Origin: Kutzneria chonburiensis
GTDB lineage: Bacteria; Actinomycetota; Actinomycetes; Mycobacteriales; Pseudonocardiaceae
NCBI RefSeq assembly: GCF_028622115.1
Contig: NZ_CP097263.1
Span: forward strand, 3,472,001-3,536,000
DNA length: 64,000 bases
Direction of reading: 5' to 3'
Positions within the stretch are counted from its first letter, which is position 1. Each line of letters begins with the position of its first letter. The position numbers were made by a program, and so were the translations under genes. The notes under the pieces were generated by a model. That model did no database searches. It was not told the origin of the DNA and was given only the letters and a program-made list of their open reading frames with translations. This document shows, piece by piece, positions 8,125 through 16,954 of the stretch.

Positions 8125-10602
8125 TCAGCTGGAGACGGTCTCCGGTTCGCGTTCGACGACGGGGGCGGTGCCGGGGAGCGGGTGGCTGCGCTCCAGGGCG
8201 GCGCCTTCGATGTCGACGTTGGGGAGGATGCGGTCGAGCCAGCGGGGCAGCCACCAGACCGACTTGCCGAACAGGTGCATCAGGGCCGGCACCAACAGCA
8301 TGCGGACGACGAAGGCGTCGAACAGGACGCCGACGGCCAGGCCGAGGCCGAGGGGGCGGACCATGGTGAGCTCGGAGAAGACGAAGCCGCCGAAGACGGC
8401 CACCATGATGATCGCGGCGGCGGTGACGACGGCCCGGCCGTTGCGGAGGCCGGCGGTGACGGCGGCGCGGGCGGGGACGCCGTGGACGAACGCCTCACGC
8501 ATGCCGGAGACGAGGAACAGCTGGTAGTCCATGGCGAGACCGAACAAGACGCCCATGAGGATGATCGGCGCGAAGTCGAGCACGGGCCCGGGATCGTGCA
8601 CGCCGAACACGGAGGACAGCCAACCCCACTGGTACACGGCGACGACGGCGCCGAAGGCGGCGAACAGCGAGAGCACGTAGCCGGCGGTGGCGATGAGCGG
8701 CACGAGCAGCGACCGGAACACGACGATCATGATGAGCAGCGACAGCCCGACCACGACGATCAGGTACAGCGGCAGCACGTCGAGCAGCTTGTCGGAGACG
8801 TCGATGTTGGCGCTGGCCGAGCCGGCGACGCCGAGCGTGATGTCCCCGGACAGCGGCGGCAGCGCGCGGAGCCGGGTCACCAGGTCCGAAGTGGACACAC
8901 TGGTCGGACCGCCGGCCGGAATGACCTGGAAGGCGAAGAAGTCCTTGCTGTCGGCGACGGCCGCCGGGGCGACCGCGACGACGTCGGGCTGCTTGCTCAG
9001 CTCGCCGGCGATGGCGACCTGGGTGGCCAGCACGTCGTCGACCGGCTTGGGGGTCTGCGCGGTGATCAGCAGCGGGCCGTTGACCCCGGTGCCGAACTCG
9101 GCCTCGACGGTCTTGAACGTCCGGTACGCGGTGGAATTCGTGGCCTGGGCCGAACCGTCGGGCAGACCGAGTCGCATGGACAGCGCGGGGGCGGCGATCA
9201 CCAGCAGGGCGCCGATGGCCAGCGCGGCGGTGACCAGGGCGCGCCAGGTCGGCATCGGCTTCGGCGCGGTCTCGGTGTGCTCGTCCCGCCCGATGGTCGC
9301 ACGGGCGCGCTTGGTCAGCAGGCGCGTCCCGACCAGCCGCATCAGGCCGGCCGGCAGGGTGATCGCGACCAGCACGGCGATGGCCACGCAGACCGCGCCG
9401 ACGTCGCCCATCACGCCAAGGAACGGGATCCCGGTGACATTGAGCGCCAGCAGCGCGACGATGACCGTGGCGCCGGCGAACACGACCGCGCCGCCGGCGG
9501 TGCCGTTGGCCAGGCCGATCGACTCGTGCAGGTCCATGCCGGCCCGCAGCTGCCGGCGATGCCGGTTGATGATGAACAGCGAATAGTCGATGCCGACGGC
9601 CAGGCCGAGCATCAGGCCCAGCACCGGCGTCACCGAAGCCATGTCGACCACACCGGAGAAGGCCATCGCACCGGCCACACCGACACCGACGCCGATGAGC
9701 GAGGAGATCAACGGCAGCATGGTGGCCAGCAGCGTGCGCAGCATCAGCAGCAGCACGAGGGCGGCCACGATCAGACCGGTGATCTCGCCGGGACCGACGA
9801 TGCCGTCGGTGGTCTGGGCGATCTCGGCCGAGTAGTCGACCCGCACGCCCGGGATCGACGCGGTGCCGAGCTTGTGGGCCACGGCGTCACGGGCCTCCTG
9901 CGGCAGCGAGAACTGGTCGTCGCTGAACATCACGACGCCGGTCGCGGTGGTGCCGTCGGTGGAAACCGTGCGGATCTTGGACGAGAAGTCGAGCAGCTGC
10001 TTGCCCTGCTCCAGCGGCTTGGACTTGGTGACGAGCTGGGCCTCGGCCGCGTCCAGCTGCTTGCTCTGCGCGTCCAGCTGGGCCTGCTGCTGGTTGATCT
10101 GCGCGAGTACCGCCGCGTTGCCGGCGGCCGCGGTCTTGGAGTCGGTCACGTGCTGCTGTGCCGTGGCGAGCTGTTGCCGGCCGGCGGCGATCTGGGCCTT
10201 GCCGTCGTCGACCTGCTTCTGCCCGTCGGCCAGCTGCTTGCGCTGGTCGGTCAGCTGCTGCTGCACGGTGAACGGGTCGACGACGTCGCGCACGTGGTCG
10301 TGGCCCTTGAGGCCGGCCAGCAGGTCGCTGACGCCCTTGCGCTGCTCGGGGGTGAACGGCTTGCCGTCCTCGGTCTGGAACGCGACCGTGCCGGCGACGC
10401 CGGCCAGGTTCGGCAGCTTCTGCGCCAGCTGCGCCGTGACCTCGGCGGTCTTGGTGCCGGGAATGCTGAAGCTGGAGGCCAGCGTGCCGCCCGCGGTGAA
10501 GAACGCGACCACCGCCAGCGCCAGCGCGACTAACCAGAAGGCCAGCACCCGCAACGGGTTTCGGGCCGCGAGGCGGCCGAGTTTGTACAACAACTGTGCC
10601 AT
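8125..10602 (-). CDS. MMPL/RND-family membrane transporter
   Basis: An 825-residue protein with two repeated halves, each a lone transmembrane helix, a large extracellular domain and a cluster of about five helices. The first extracellular loop carries a helical, Gln/Lys/Ala-rich stretch at about residues 105-195 (repeats like QLADGQKQVDDGKAQIAAG) likely to form a coiled coil. The membrane motif GIDYSLFIINRHR and the matching AMDYQLFLVSGMREA carry the Asp-Tyr pairs used for proton coupling in this family. MMPL proteins export lipids, siderophores or antibiotics; the substrate cannot be told here. Start supported by GGAG 10 bases upstream. It lies 31 bases after a TetR gene, so it is probably repressed by it. 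Confidence 0.93.
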   Translation of the reverse strand: MAQLLYKLGRLAARNPLRVLAFWLVALALAVVAFFTAGGTLASSFSIPGTKTAEVTAQLAQKLPNLAGVAGTVAFQTEDGKPFTPEQRKGVSDLLAGLKGHDHVRDVVDPFTVQQQLTDQRKQLADGQKQVDDGKAQIAAGRQQLATAQQHVTDSKTAAAGNAAVLAQINQQQAQLDAQSKQLDAAEAQLVTKSKPLEQGKQLLDFSSKIRTVSTDGTTATGVVMFSDDQFSLPQEARDAVAHKLGTASIPGVRVDYSAEIAQTTDGIVGPGEITGLIVAALVLLLMLRTLLATMLPLISSLIGVGVGVAGAMAFSGVVDMASVTPVLGLMLGLAVGIDYSLFIINRHRRQLRAGMDLHESIGLANGTAGGAVVFAGATVIVALLALNVTGIPFLGVMGDVGAVCVAIAVLVAITLPAGLMRLVGTRLLTKRARATIGRDEHTETAPKPMPTWRALVTAALAIGALLVIAAPALSMRLGLPDGSAQATNSTAYRTFKTVEAEFGTGVNGPLLITAQTPKPVDDVLATQVAIAGELSKQPDVVAVAPAAVADSKDFFAFQVIPAGGPTSVSTSDLVTRLRALPPLSGDITLGVAGSASANIDVSDKLLDVLPLYLIVVVGLSLLIMIVVFRSLLVPLIATAGYVLSLFAAFGAVVAVYQWGWLSSVFGVHDPGPVLDFAPIILMGVLFGLAMDYQLFLVSGMREAFVHGVPARAAVTAGLRNGRAVVTAAAIIMVAVFGGFVFSELTMVRPLGLGLAVGVLFDAFVVRMLLVPALMHLFGKSVWWLPRWLDRILPNVDIEGAALERSHPLPGTAPVVEREPETVSS

Positions 10603-10633
10603 GGAAGTTGCTCCGGTGTGGGTTGGGGTCGTC

Positions 10634-11269
10634 TCAGCCCAGGGCCGCGAATCCGTCGCGGAGCTGGACGATGAAGCGGTCGAACAGCTCGTCGAAGAGC
10701 TGCCGGGTCGCCGGGGTGTCGGCCAGCGCGGACCGCTCGCTCCAGCGCTTGTGCAGCACGATCAGCCCGCCGAGCAGGCTGGACACCAGGAGCTCGACGT
10801 CGAGCTCCGGCACGTTGGGATGCCGGCGGCGGGCCGTGGTCATCAGGTTGTCGCTGACGCTGAGCATCGTGTCGCGGACCACCGCCAGCACCCGCGCGTC
10901 CTGGTGGCCCATCGGGCCGAGGATGTGGGTCAGCCGGATCATGGTGTCCAGCAGGTCGATGGACCGCAGCATGGCGGCCAGGTCGTCGAGCAGGTCGGCG
11001 TGCGTGCCGTCGGCGACCGGCGGCCCGTCCACCTTCAGGCTGTCGATGGCCTCGCCGAGCAGCACGTTGCCCACCGCGATCAGCAGTTCCTCGGTGGAGT
11101 GGAAGTAGTTGAACACGGTCCGGCGGGACACCTCGGCCCGCACCGCCACCTCGTCCACCGACAGGCCCTCGACGCCGCGCTCGGCCAGCAGCTCCGTCGC
11201 CACGCGGACGATCCGCCGCCGTCGACGTTCCATGCTGGCCGCTTCGCGACCGTCCAGTGCCCTGGCCAT
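10634..11269 (-). CDS. TetR-family transcriptional regulator
   Basis: A 211-residue protein. The N-terminal helix-turn-helix at about 18-62 (ELLAERGVEGLSVDEVA, then VSRRTVFNYFHSTEELL) is textbook TetR. The C-terminal ligand domain has no named family. It is the first gene of a two-gene unit with the MMPL exporter and probably represses both by binding the dyads at 11282-11304. The start could also be the Met at 11233, which would still keep the whole DNA-binding domain. Confidence 0.92.
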   Translation of the reverse strand: MARALDGREAASMERRRRRIVRVATELLAERGVEGLSVDEVAVRAEVSRRTVFNYFHSTEELLIAVGNVLLGEAIDSLKVDGPPVADGTHADLLDDLAAMLRSIDLLDTMIRLTHILGPMGHQDARVLAVVRDTMLSVSDNLMTTARRRHPNVPELDVELLVSSLLGGLIVLHKRWSERSALADTPATRQLFDELFDRFIVQLRDGFAALG

Positions 11270-11281
11270 ACCTCTACACTA

Positions 11282-11304
11282 AGTGCAGTTTTGCACTCTG
11301 TGCA
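11282..11304. promoter_or_regulatory. Overlapping dyads, likely TetR operator
   Basis: AGTGCA-GTTT-TGCACT (11282-11297) shares a half-site with TGCAC-TCT-GTGCA (11292-11304). Both lie just upstream of the TetR start, as expected for autoregulation of the TetR/MMPL unit. Confidence 0.6.
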
Positions 11305-11326
11305 GTACTGGACGGCGTGGGTCCGG

Positions 11327-12610
11327 TCACACTCCGCGACCCTGGCTCCCACTATCGAGTGCCCTCAATACGGTGAGAACCAGCGTGCGGGTCACGGTGA
11401 CGACCTCGGCCAGGGGGACCTGTTCGCGAGGGCCGTGAGCCAGCCGCACGTCACCCGGCCCGAACTGGAGCGTCGGGATGCCGGCGGCGGCGTAGAGCCG
11501 GAGATCGCTGCCGTACGGGGCGCCGCATTCCTCGGGCCGCGGCCGTCCGGTGGCGTCCGCACACGCGGTTTGCACCAGATCCCGCAAGGGATCGCCGTCG
11601 TTGAGTCGTCCGCTGGCAAACTGACCGCCGGTCCACGCCACCGTTGCCGGATGAGCACGCAACCACGGGTCGGCGGCACACGTCTCGGCGACGCACGACT
11701 CCAGCTGTTCCCGGGCCACCGCCGGGTCTTCGCCCAGCCGCACGCCGAGGCGTCCCTCGGCAACGAGCAGGTCCGGCACGCTGCTGGCCCAGTCACCGGC
11801 GCACACCTTGCCCACCGACAACGCATACGGCACGCCATAACGCGCCATCAGCGGATCGGGCGTTCGGTTCCGAACGGTTTCCAGTCGGGCCAACGCGGTG
11901 TGGATCGGCAGATAGGCGTCGACGGCGCTGACGCCGGCGTCTCGCGTGCTGGCGTGCGTGGCCTGCCCCGGCACCTCGATGCGGAAGGTCAGCGCGCCCG
12001 CGTTGGCGGTGATCAGGTTGCCGCTCGTGGGTTCCGTGATGACGCACGCGTCGCCGGTGTGCCCTCGTCGCAGCGTTCCGAACGCCCCCAGGCCGCCATC
12101 CTCTTCGCTCACAACACAATGCGCCGCGACCCGGCCCCGTAACCGAACGCCGCTGGCCTTGATCGCCGCGAGCGCGGCGAGATTGGCCACCAGCCCGGCC
12201 TTCATGTCGCAGGCGCCGCGTCCGTGCACGACGCCGCCGGCGGCCCGTGGCGTGAACGGATCACCTTCCCAGCGCCCGAGATCGCCGGGCGGCACGACGT
12301 CGACGTGCCCCTGGAGGATCATCGTCGGCCCGTCGTCGCCGGTCACGCCGACCAGACCCCAGGCCTCGTCCCTCGGTGCCTCGAAACCCGGGAACTCCGG
12401 ATCTCCTTGCAGCGCCGGCAGATTCATCGACCAGAGATCGACGTCGAGCCCGAGGTCACGCAGCTTGCACGCCAGCCAGTGCTGCGCCTCCGACTCCGCC
12501 GCCGAGCCGGTCACGCTCGGGATCGCCAGCAACTCCAGCAGGGTGGTGGCGATCGCCGTCTCGTCGACCGCTGCCAGGGCGGCGGCTTCGGCTGAGGTGA
12601 GAGTGGTCAA
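11327..12610 (-). CDS. M20-family metallopeptidase (ArgE/DapE/carboxypeptidase group)
   Basis: 427 residues from a TTG at 12610 preceded by GGAGCGAGG; a longer ORF to 12715 exists but runs into the divergent promoter. Zinc-site motifs of the M20 family are all present: the HVDVVPPGD region (His, then catalytic Asp), GRGACDMKAG (bridging Asp), SEEDGG (catalytic Glu pair) and a C-terminal AHGPREQVPL (His). The dimerisation domain is at about residues 165-280. The family hydrolyses N-acyl amino acids or small peptides. Head-to-head with an Lrp/AsnC regulator, so amino-acid-dependent control is likely, but the substrate is unknown. Confidence 0.9.
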   Translation of the reverse strand: MTTLTSAEAAALAAVDETAIATTLLELLAIPSVTGSAAESEAQHWLACKLRDLGLDVDLWSMNLPALQGDPEFPGFEAPRDEAWGLVGVTGDDGPTMILQGHVDVVPPGDLGRWEGDPFTPRAAGGVVHGRGACDMKAGLVANLAALAAIKASGVRLRGRVAAHCVVSEEDGGLGAFGTLRRGHTGDACVITEPTSGNLITANAGALTFRIEVPGQATHASTRDAGVSAVDAYLPIHTALARLETVRNRTPDPLMARYGVPYALSVGKVCAGDWASSVPDLLVAEGRLGVRLGEDPAVAREQLESCVAETCAADPWLRAHPATVAWTGGQFASGRLNDGDPLRDLVQTACADATGRPRPEECGAPYGSDLRLYAAAGIPTLQFGPGDVRLAHGPREQVPLAEVVTVTRTLVLTVLRALDSGSQGRGV

Positions 12611-12758
12611 CGCGCCTCGCTCCGGTCGCACCGACGGGGACTTCAGGGATGCTAAGGCCACACCGGCGACGCAATCAATCACCATAAATTGCCTCTGACC
12701 TGCACTTTTTTGCATACCTTGCTACGCTGCGCAGGTTTTGCACCAGGAGAGGACGGTC

Positions 12759-13196
12759 GTGGACGCCATCGACGAGGGGATCCTCCGCTGCGTTTCGGTC
12801 AACGCCCGCAGCACCTACGCCGAGATCGGCGACATCGTCGGCCTCTCCCCCTCGGCGGCCAAGCGGCGCCTGGATCGCCTTGTCGCCGACGGGGTCGTGG
12901 CCGGCTTCACCGCCCTGATCAACACGGAGGTGCTCGGCTGGACCGCCGAGGCGTACGTCGAGGTGTACTGCACCGGCAATCCCACGCCGGCCACGCTGCG
13001 CCGTGAGCTGGAGGCGATCCCCGAGGTGATCGAGGCCTGCACGGTCTCCGGCGCCGCCGACGCGCTGGTCTACCTGCGCGCCGCCGACATCCCCCACCTC
13101 GAGCGGGCGATCCAGCGGCTCCGCGAATGCCGGGTGATCGACCGCACGGAGAGCCGGATCGTGCTTTCGCGACTGATCAACCGACCACGGACGTAA
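12759..13196 (+). CDS. Lrp/AsnC-family transcriptional regulator
   Basis: 145 residues from a GTG at 12759 with AGGAGAGG 7 bases upstream; a TTG at 12738 is also in frame but has no ribosome site. The N-terminal helix-turn-helix (TYAEIGDIVGLSPSAAKRRL) and a C-terminal RAM-type effector domain are both recognisable. The divergent partner is the M20 peptidase, its most likely target. The gap between them has two direct TTTTGCA elements (in the stretch 12705-12741) that could be part of the binding site. Confidence 0.92.
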   Translation: MDAIDEGILRCVSVNARSTYAEIGDIVGLSPSAAKRRLDRLVADGVVAGFTALINTEVLGWTAEAYVEVYCTGNPTPATLRRELEAIPEVIEACTVSGAADALVYLRAADIPHLERAIQRLRECRVIDRTESRIVLSRLINRPRT

Positions 13197-13235
13197 CGCG
13201 GTTCAGTCAGCGAACCAACGAGGTAGACTGCCGTC

Positions 13236-13778
13236 ATGGCCCTCCCGAGCACCTATGCCGAGCCCAACTGCTCGCTGGCCCGGGCGCTGGAGGTGGTCGG
13301 CGAGCGCTGGACGCTGCTGATCGTCCGCGACGCCTTCTTCGGCGTGCGCCGGTTCGGCGACTTCGCCACCCAGCTCAAGATCCCCCGCGCCGTGCTGACC
13401 AGCCGGCTGAAGTCCCTGGTGCAGGCGGGCGTGCTCAGCCGTGACGACTCCGACGGCACCGTCGAGTACCGGCTGACCGACCGCGGCCTGGCGCTGTGGC
13501 CGGTGATCCGCGCCCTGCTGCACTGGGGCGACGAGACCTACTCCCCCGACGGCGTGAAGCGGGCGCTCTTCCACGACGTCGACGACGGCGTGATCGACCA
13601 GGACAACCGCTGCCAGGCGTGCGGGGCAGTGGTGCCGGTGCCGGAGATCCGCATCGAGCCCGGCCCCGGCTACCAGCCGAGCGACGCGGAACTGGACGCG
13701 GTGTCGCAGCAGATCACCCAGCCGCGCCGGCTGCTCACCCCGATCACCGCCAGCCGCACACACACCACAAAGGACTGA
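13236..13778 (+). CDS. HxlR-family winged-helix transcriptional regulator
   Basis: A 180-residue protein. Opening CSLARALEVVGERWTLLIVRD and the following FGDFATQLKIPRAVLTSRLK are the hallmark of HxlR regulators. After the winged helix (about residues 10-100) it has a ~75-residue tail with a CQACG pair that is longer than in many HxlR proteins. It follows the Lrp gene by 39 bases on the same strand. HxlR proteins usually sense redox or electrophile stress; the target here is unknown. Confidence 0.9.
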   Translation: MALPSTYAEPNCSLARALEVVGERWTLLIVRDAFFGVRRFGDFATQLKIPRAVLTSRLKSLVQAGVLSRDDSDGTVEYRLTDRGLALWPVIRALLHWGDETYSPDGVKRALFHDVDDGVIDQDNRCQACGAVVPVPEIRIEPGPGYQPSDAELDAVSQQITQPRRLLTPITASRTHTTKD

Positions 13779-13790
13779 CCCACCCGCGCG

Positions 13791-13831
13791 AAGGCGGCTT
13801 TCCTCCACTCCGAGTGCAGGAAGGCCCCCTT
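13791..13831 (+). terminator. Long imperfect hairpin after the HxlR gene
   Basis: An inverted repeat of about 20 bp with three mismatches (AAGGCGGCTTTCCT pairs with AGGAAGGCCCCCTT), 13 bases after the stop codon. There is no T-run, as is usual in high-GC actinobacteria, so this is a probable terminator. Confidence 0.6.
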
Positions 13832-13862
13832 CCCAGCCTGGCCGGCGCGGTATGAGTGTGAC

Positions 13863-13885
13863 TCCGTTGCAGATCCTGCAACGGA
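13863..13885. promoter_or_regulatory. Perfect 10-bp inverted repeat in intergenic region
   Basis: TCCGTTGCAG, ATC, CTGCAACGGA. The intergenic stretch 13779-14094 (316 bases) holds the terminator hairpin, this dyad and the promoter of the metallophosphoesterase. The dyad could be an operator or a second terminator; the sequence does not say which. Confidence 0.45.
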
Positions 13886-14094
13886 AGGAACGCCTGGCCC
13901 ACAAGGGTTTCTTTCCTCCTGACGCGAACTCGACTTGACCGATTCACGACCGAAAACGTGTCTTGTGCGCTCGATCACGTGTCGCTACAGTCACCGCTAG
14001 TTAGGAAAGTTTCTTTACCGTTTACCCGCCGTTCATCTTGGTCCGCCGCCCCGCCGCCGCCGTGCCACCGCCCAGGTCCCTGAAGGAGCGCGAC

Positions 14095-15714
14095 GTGCCT
14101 TCCACCCGCCTGCGAAAATTAGGCCGGCTCAGCCCTGTCATCGCCGTCGGCCTGCTGATACCCACCGCGATCGCCGTGTCCGCCGCCCCACGGTTCGCCG
14201 ATACCCTGCTGTCCCAGGGAAAACCGGTCGCCACCTCGACGGTCGAGAGTTCCTCGTACACCGGCTCGAAGGCGGTGGACGGCAGCGCCACCACCCGCTG
14301 GGCCAGCGTCGAGGGCGCGGATCCGCAGTGGCTGCGGATCGACCTCGGCGAAGCCGCGACCATCCATCGTGTCCTGCTCAACTGGGAAGCGGCCTACGCC
14401 AAGCAGTACCGCATCGAGATCTCCGACGACGGCACCACCTTCACCACTGTCACCGCCGTCGACAATGGCGACGGGGGAACCGACGACCTCACCAATCTCG
14501 ACGCCCACGGCCGGTACGTGCGCGTCGTCGGCCTCGCCCGCGGCACCAGCTACGGCTATTCCCTTTGGGAGACCCAGGTTTTCGGCGTCACCGACGCCAC
14601 GGGCGACACCCAGCCGCCGACCACGCCGACCGGTCTGCAGACCGGCGCCGTCACCGCCACCAGCGTCGACCTGACCTGGCAGCCCGCCACGGACAACGTC
14701 GCCGTCGCCGGCTACGACATCCTGCGTGACGGGAAAGTCGTGGCCAGCAGCGATGGTCCGGCCTACACCGACATCGGTCTGGCGGCCAACACCACCTACA
14801 GCTACACCGTGCGCAGCCGGGACACCGCCGGCAACATCTCCCCGGCGAGCACGGCCGTCACCGCGCAGACCAAGACCGGCGGCAGCGGCGCGTTCATCCT
14901 CGCCGCCGCCGGCGACATCGCCGAGCAGTGCACGTCCAGCGACTCGAACTGCGCGCACCCCAAGACGGCCAAGCAGGTCGCCGCGATGAACCCGGCCGCG
15001 GTGATCACCATGGGGGACAACCAGTACGACGACGCCCACCTGTCGGACTACCAGAAGTACTACGCCACGACGTGGGGCAAGTTCAAGGGCATCACCAAGC
15101 CCGTGCCGGGCAACCACGACACCTACGATTCGCCCAAGTACAACGGCTACGACACGTACTTCGGCAACGCGGCCAAGCCCAACGGCCAGCGCTACTACAG
15201 CTGGGACATGGGCAACTGGCACTTCATCGCGCTGGACTCCACCCAGTTCATGACGCACGACTTCGCCTCCGGCGACTCGGGCGGCGCGGACCAGCTGGCC
15301 TGGCTGAAGGACGACCTTGCCAAGAACACCAAGGGCTGTGTCGCCGCCTACTACCACCACCCCCGGTGGAGCTCCGGCGACCACGGCGACAACAAGGACA
15401 GCATCGCGCTGTGGACCGCCCTGGTGAACGCCAAGGCCGACCTTGTCCTCAATGGACACGACCACGACTACGAGCGGTTCGTGCCGCAGGACGCCAGCGG
15501 CAAGGCCAGCAGCGCCGGGCCGGTGGAGATCGTCGGCGGCTCCGGCGGCGCCGACCTGTACCCGTTGAGCGCCAAGCACGCCACCACGGCAAAGCTGCTC
15601 AAGACGTACGGCGTGCTGAAGCTGTCCATGACCGACAGCACCTTCCAGACGCAGCTCATCGGCGTCGACGGCAAGACCCTGGACAGCAGCCCGACCTACA
15701 CCTGCCACAAGTAG
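14095..15714 (+). CDS. Secreted metallophosphoesterase with F5/8-type and FN3 domains
   Basis: 539 residues from a GTG at 14095 preceded by GAAGGAGCG. Signal peptide at about 1-33. Then a discoidin/F5/8 type C carbohydrate-binding domain (about 40-180), a fibronectin type III domain (about 183-272) and a calcineurin-like phosphoesterase. The metal-site motifs appear in order: GDIAEQ, MGDNQY, GNHD, YYHHPR and NGHDHDY. It probably acts outside the cell on a phosphoester while anchored to a glycan. Likely first gene of an operon with the MFS and propeller genes (8-base gap to the next). Confidence 0.9.
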   Translation: MPSTRLRKLGRLSPVIAVGLLIPTAIAVSAAPRFADTLLSQGKPVATSTVESSSYTGSKAVDGSATTRWASVEGADPQWLRIDLGEAATIHRVLLNWEAAYAKQYRIEISDDGTTFTTVTAVDNGDGGTDDLTNLDAHGRYVRVVGLARGTSYGYSLWETQVFGVTDATGDTQPPTTPTGLQTGAVTATSVDLTWQPATDNVAVAGYDILRDGKVVASSDGPAYTDIGLAANTTYSYTVRSRDTAGNISPASTAVTAQTKTGGSGAFILAAAGDIAEQCTSSDSNCAHPKTAKQVAAMNPAAVITMGDNQYDDAHLSDYQKYYATTWGKFKGITKPVPGNHDTYDSPKYNGYDTYFGNAAKPNGQRYYSWDMGNWHFIALDSTQFMTHDFASGDSGGADQLAWLKDDLAKNTKGCVAAYYHHPRWSSGDHGDNKDSIALWTALVNAKADLVLNGHDHDYERFVPQDASGKASSAGPVEIVGGSGGADLYPLSAKHATTAKLLKTYGVLKLSMTDSTFQTQLIGVDGKTLDSSPTYTCHK

Positions 15715-15722
15715 GAGCCGGC

Positions 15723-16954
15723 ATGTACATCGCGGCAAGCCGTACCTCGGACCTGGCCAATGGCACCGGTCGCAAGCCGGCGCTGCGGCGCGTCGCCGCC
15801 AACGTCGTGGCGCTCGGCGTGGTCAGCCTGGTCACCGACATCTCCTCGGAGATGGTGACCGCCGTCCTCCCGCTCTACCTGGTGCTCGGCCTCGGCCTGA
15901 ACCCGTTGCAGTTCGGGCTGCTCGACGGGCTGTACGCCGGCGCGACCGCGGTCGTGCGGGTGCTCGGCGGGCATCTGGCCGACCGGTGGCGGCGACTCAA
16001 GGCGGTCGCCGGGTTCGGGTACGGCTTGTCCGCGGTGTGCAAGCTCGGGCTGATCGCCGCCGGCTCGTCGGTGGCGGCGATCGGCGTCGTGCTGGCCGCG
16101 GACCGTACGGGCAAGGACTTCGCACCGCCCCGCGGGACGCGTTGATCTCGCTCAGCAGCGAGCCGGGCACGCTCGGGCGGTCGTTCGGGGTGCACCGCGC
16201 CCTGGACACCGTCGGGGCGTTCCTCGGCCCGCTGGTGGCGATGGGGGTGCTCGCGCTCAGCGTCGGCAGCTACACCTCCGTGTTCTTCACGAGTTTCTGC
16301 ATCGCGGCGCTGGCCGTGCTGCTGCTCGTGCTGTTCGTCCGCGACCATCCGGTTTCGGTGGCACGGGCCGGTGTGTCGTTGCGGGCCGCGGTGAACCTGT
16401 TGCGGTCCCAGGACTTCCGTCGGGTCACGATCTGGGCCGCGCTGCTGGGTCTGGTCACCGTCGGGGATTCGTTCATCTATCTGCTGCTGCAACGGCGCTG
16501 GGATGTCGCCGCCACGTACTTCCCGTTGCTGCCGTTGGGAACGGCCGGGGTCTACCTGTTGTTGGCCGTGCCGCTCGGCCGACTCGCGGATCGGATCGGC
16601 CGCTGGCCGGTGTTCCTCGGCGGGCACGCCGCGCTGTGCCTCGCCCTGGTGCTGATCTGCGGTCCACAGGCCGGATTCTGGCTGGCCGTCGTCGCGTTGG
16701 GTCTGCACGGCGTGTTCTACGCCGCCACCGACGGCGTGCTGATGGCCGCCGCCGGGCCGCTCGTGCCGTCGGGGCTGCGAGCGACCGGTCTGGCGGTCGT
16801 CCAGACCGGGCAGGCGGCGGCCCGGATGCTCTCCTCCGTCCTGTTCGGACTGGCGTGGACGCTGTGGGACCTGCGTCCGGCGGTGTTCGTCGCCGCCGGC
16901 TGCCTGGCCACCGTGGCCGTCGCCGCCGCGATCGTGAAACCGGTGCGCCCATGA
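15723..16954 (+). pseudogene. MFS transporter gene broken by a single-base frameshift
   Basis: The ATG at 15723 opens a frame with the first four or so MFS helices (SLVTDISSEMVTAVLPLYLV) that ends at a TGA at 16143. The remaining helices continue in another frame from about 16117 to 16954. The family motif read across the break is DRTGK in frame one and GLRTAPRDALIS in the other. Restoring one G in the GCAAGGACTT stretch at 16111-16120 would join them. There is no slippery heptamer, so programmed frameshifting is unlikely; a real mutation or a sequencing error are the alternatives. The 3' part stays in register with an ATGA overlap to the next gene, so the gene was intact recently. Confidence 0.85.

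Noticed and set aside
8182-10533. Plus-strand 783-codon open frame
   Set aside because: Antisense shadow of the MMPL transporter; composition (Gly, Asp, Gln, His) is typical of the reverse complement of hydrophobic GC-rich codons.
14119-15738. Minus-strand 539-codon open frame
   Set aside because: Shadow of the metallophosphoesterase, whose five metal-site motifs settle the coding strand.
16095-16145. Programmed ribosomal frameshift in the MFS gene
   Set aside because: No slippery heptamer or clear downstream structure at the switch; transporters of this family are not known to use frameshifting.
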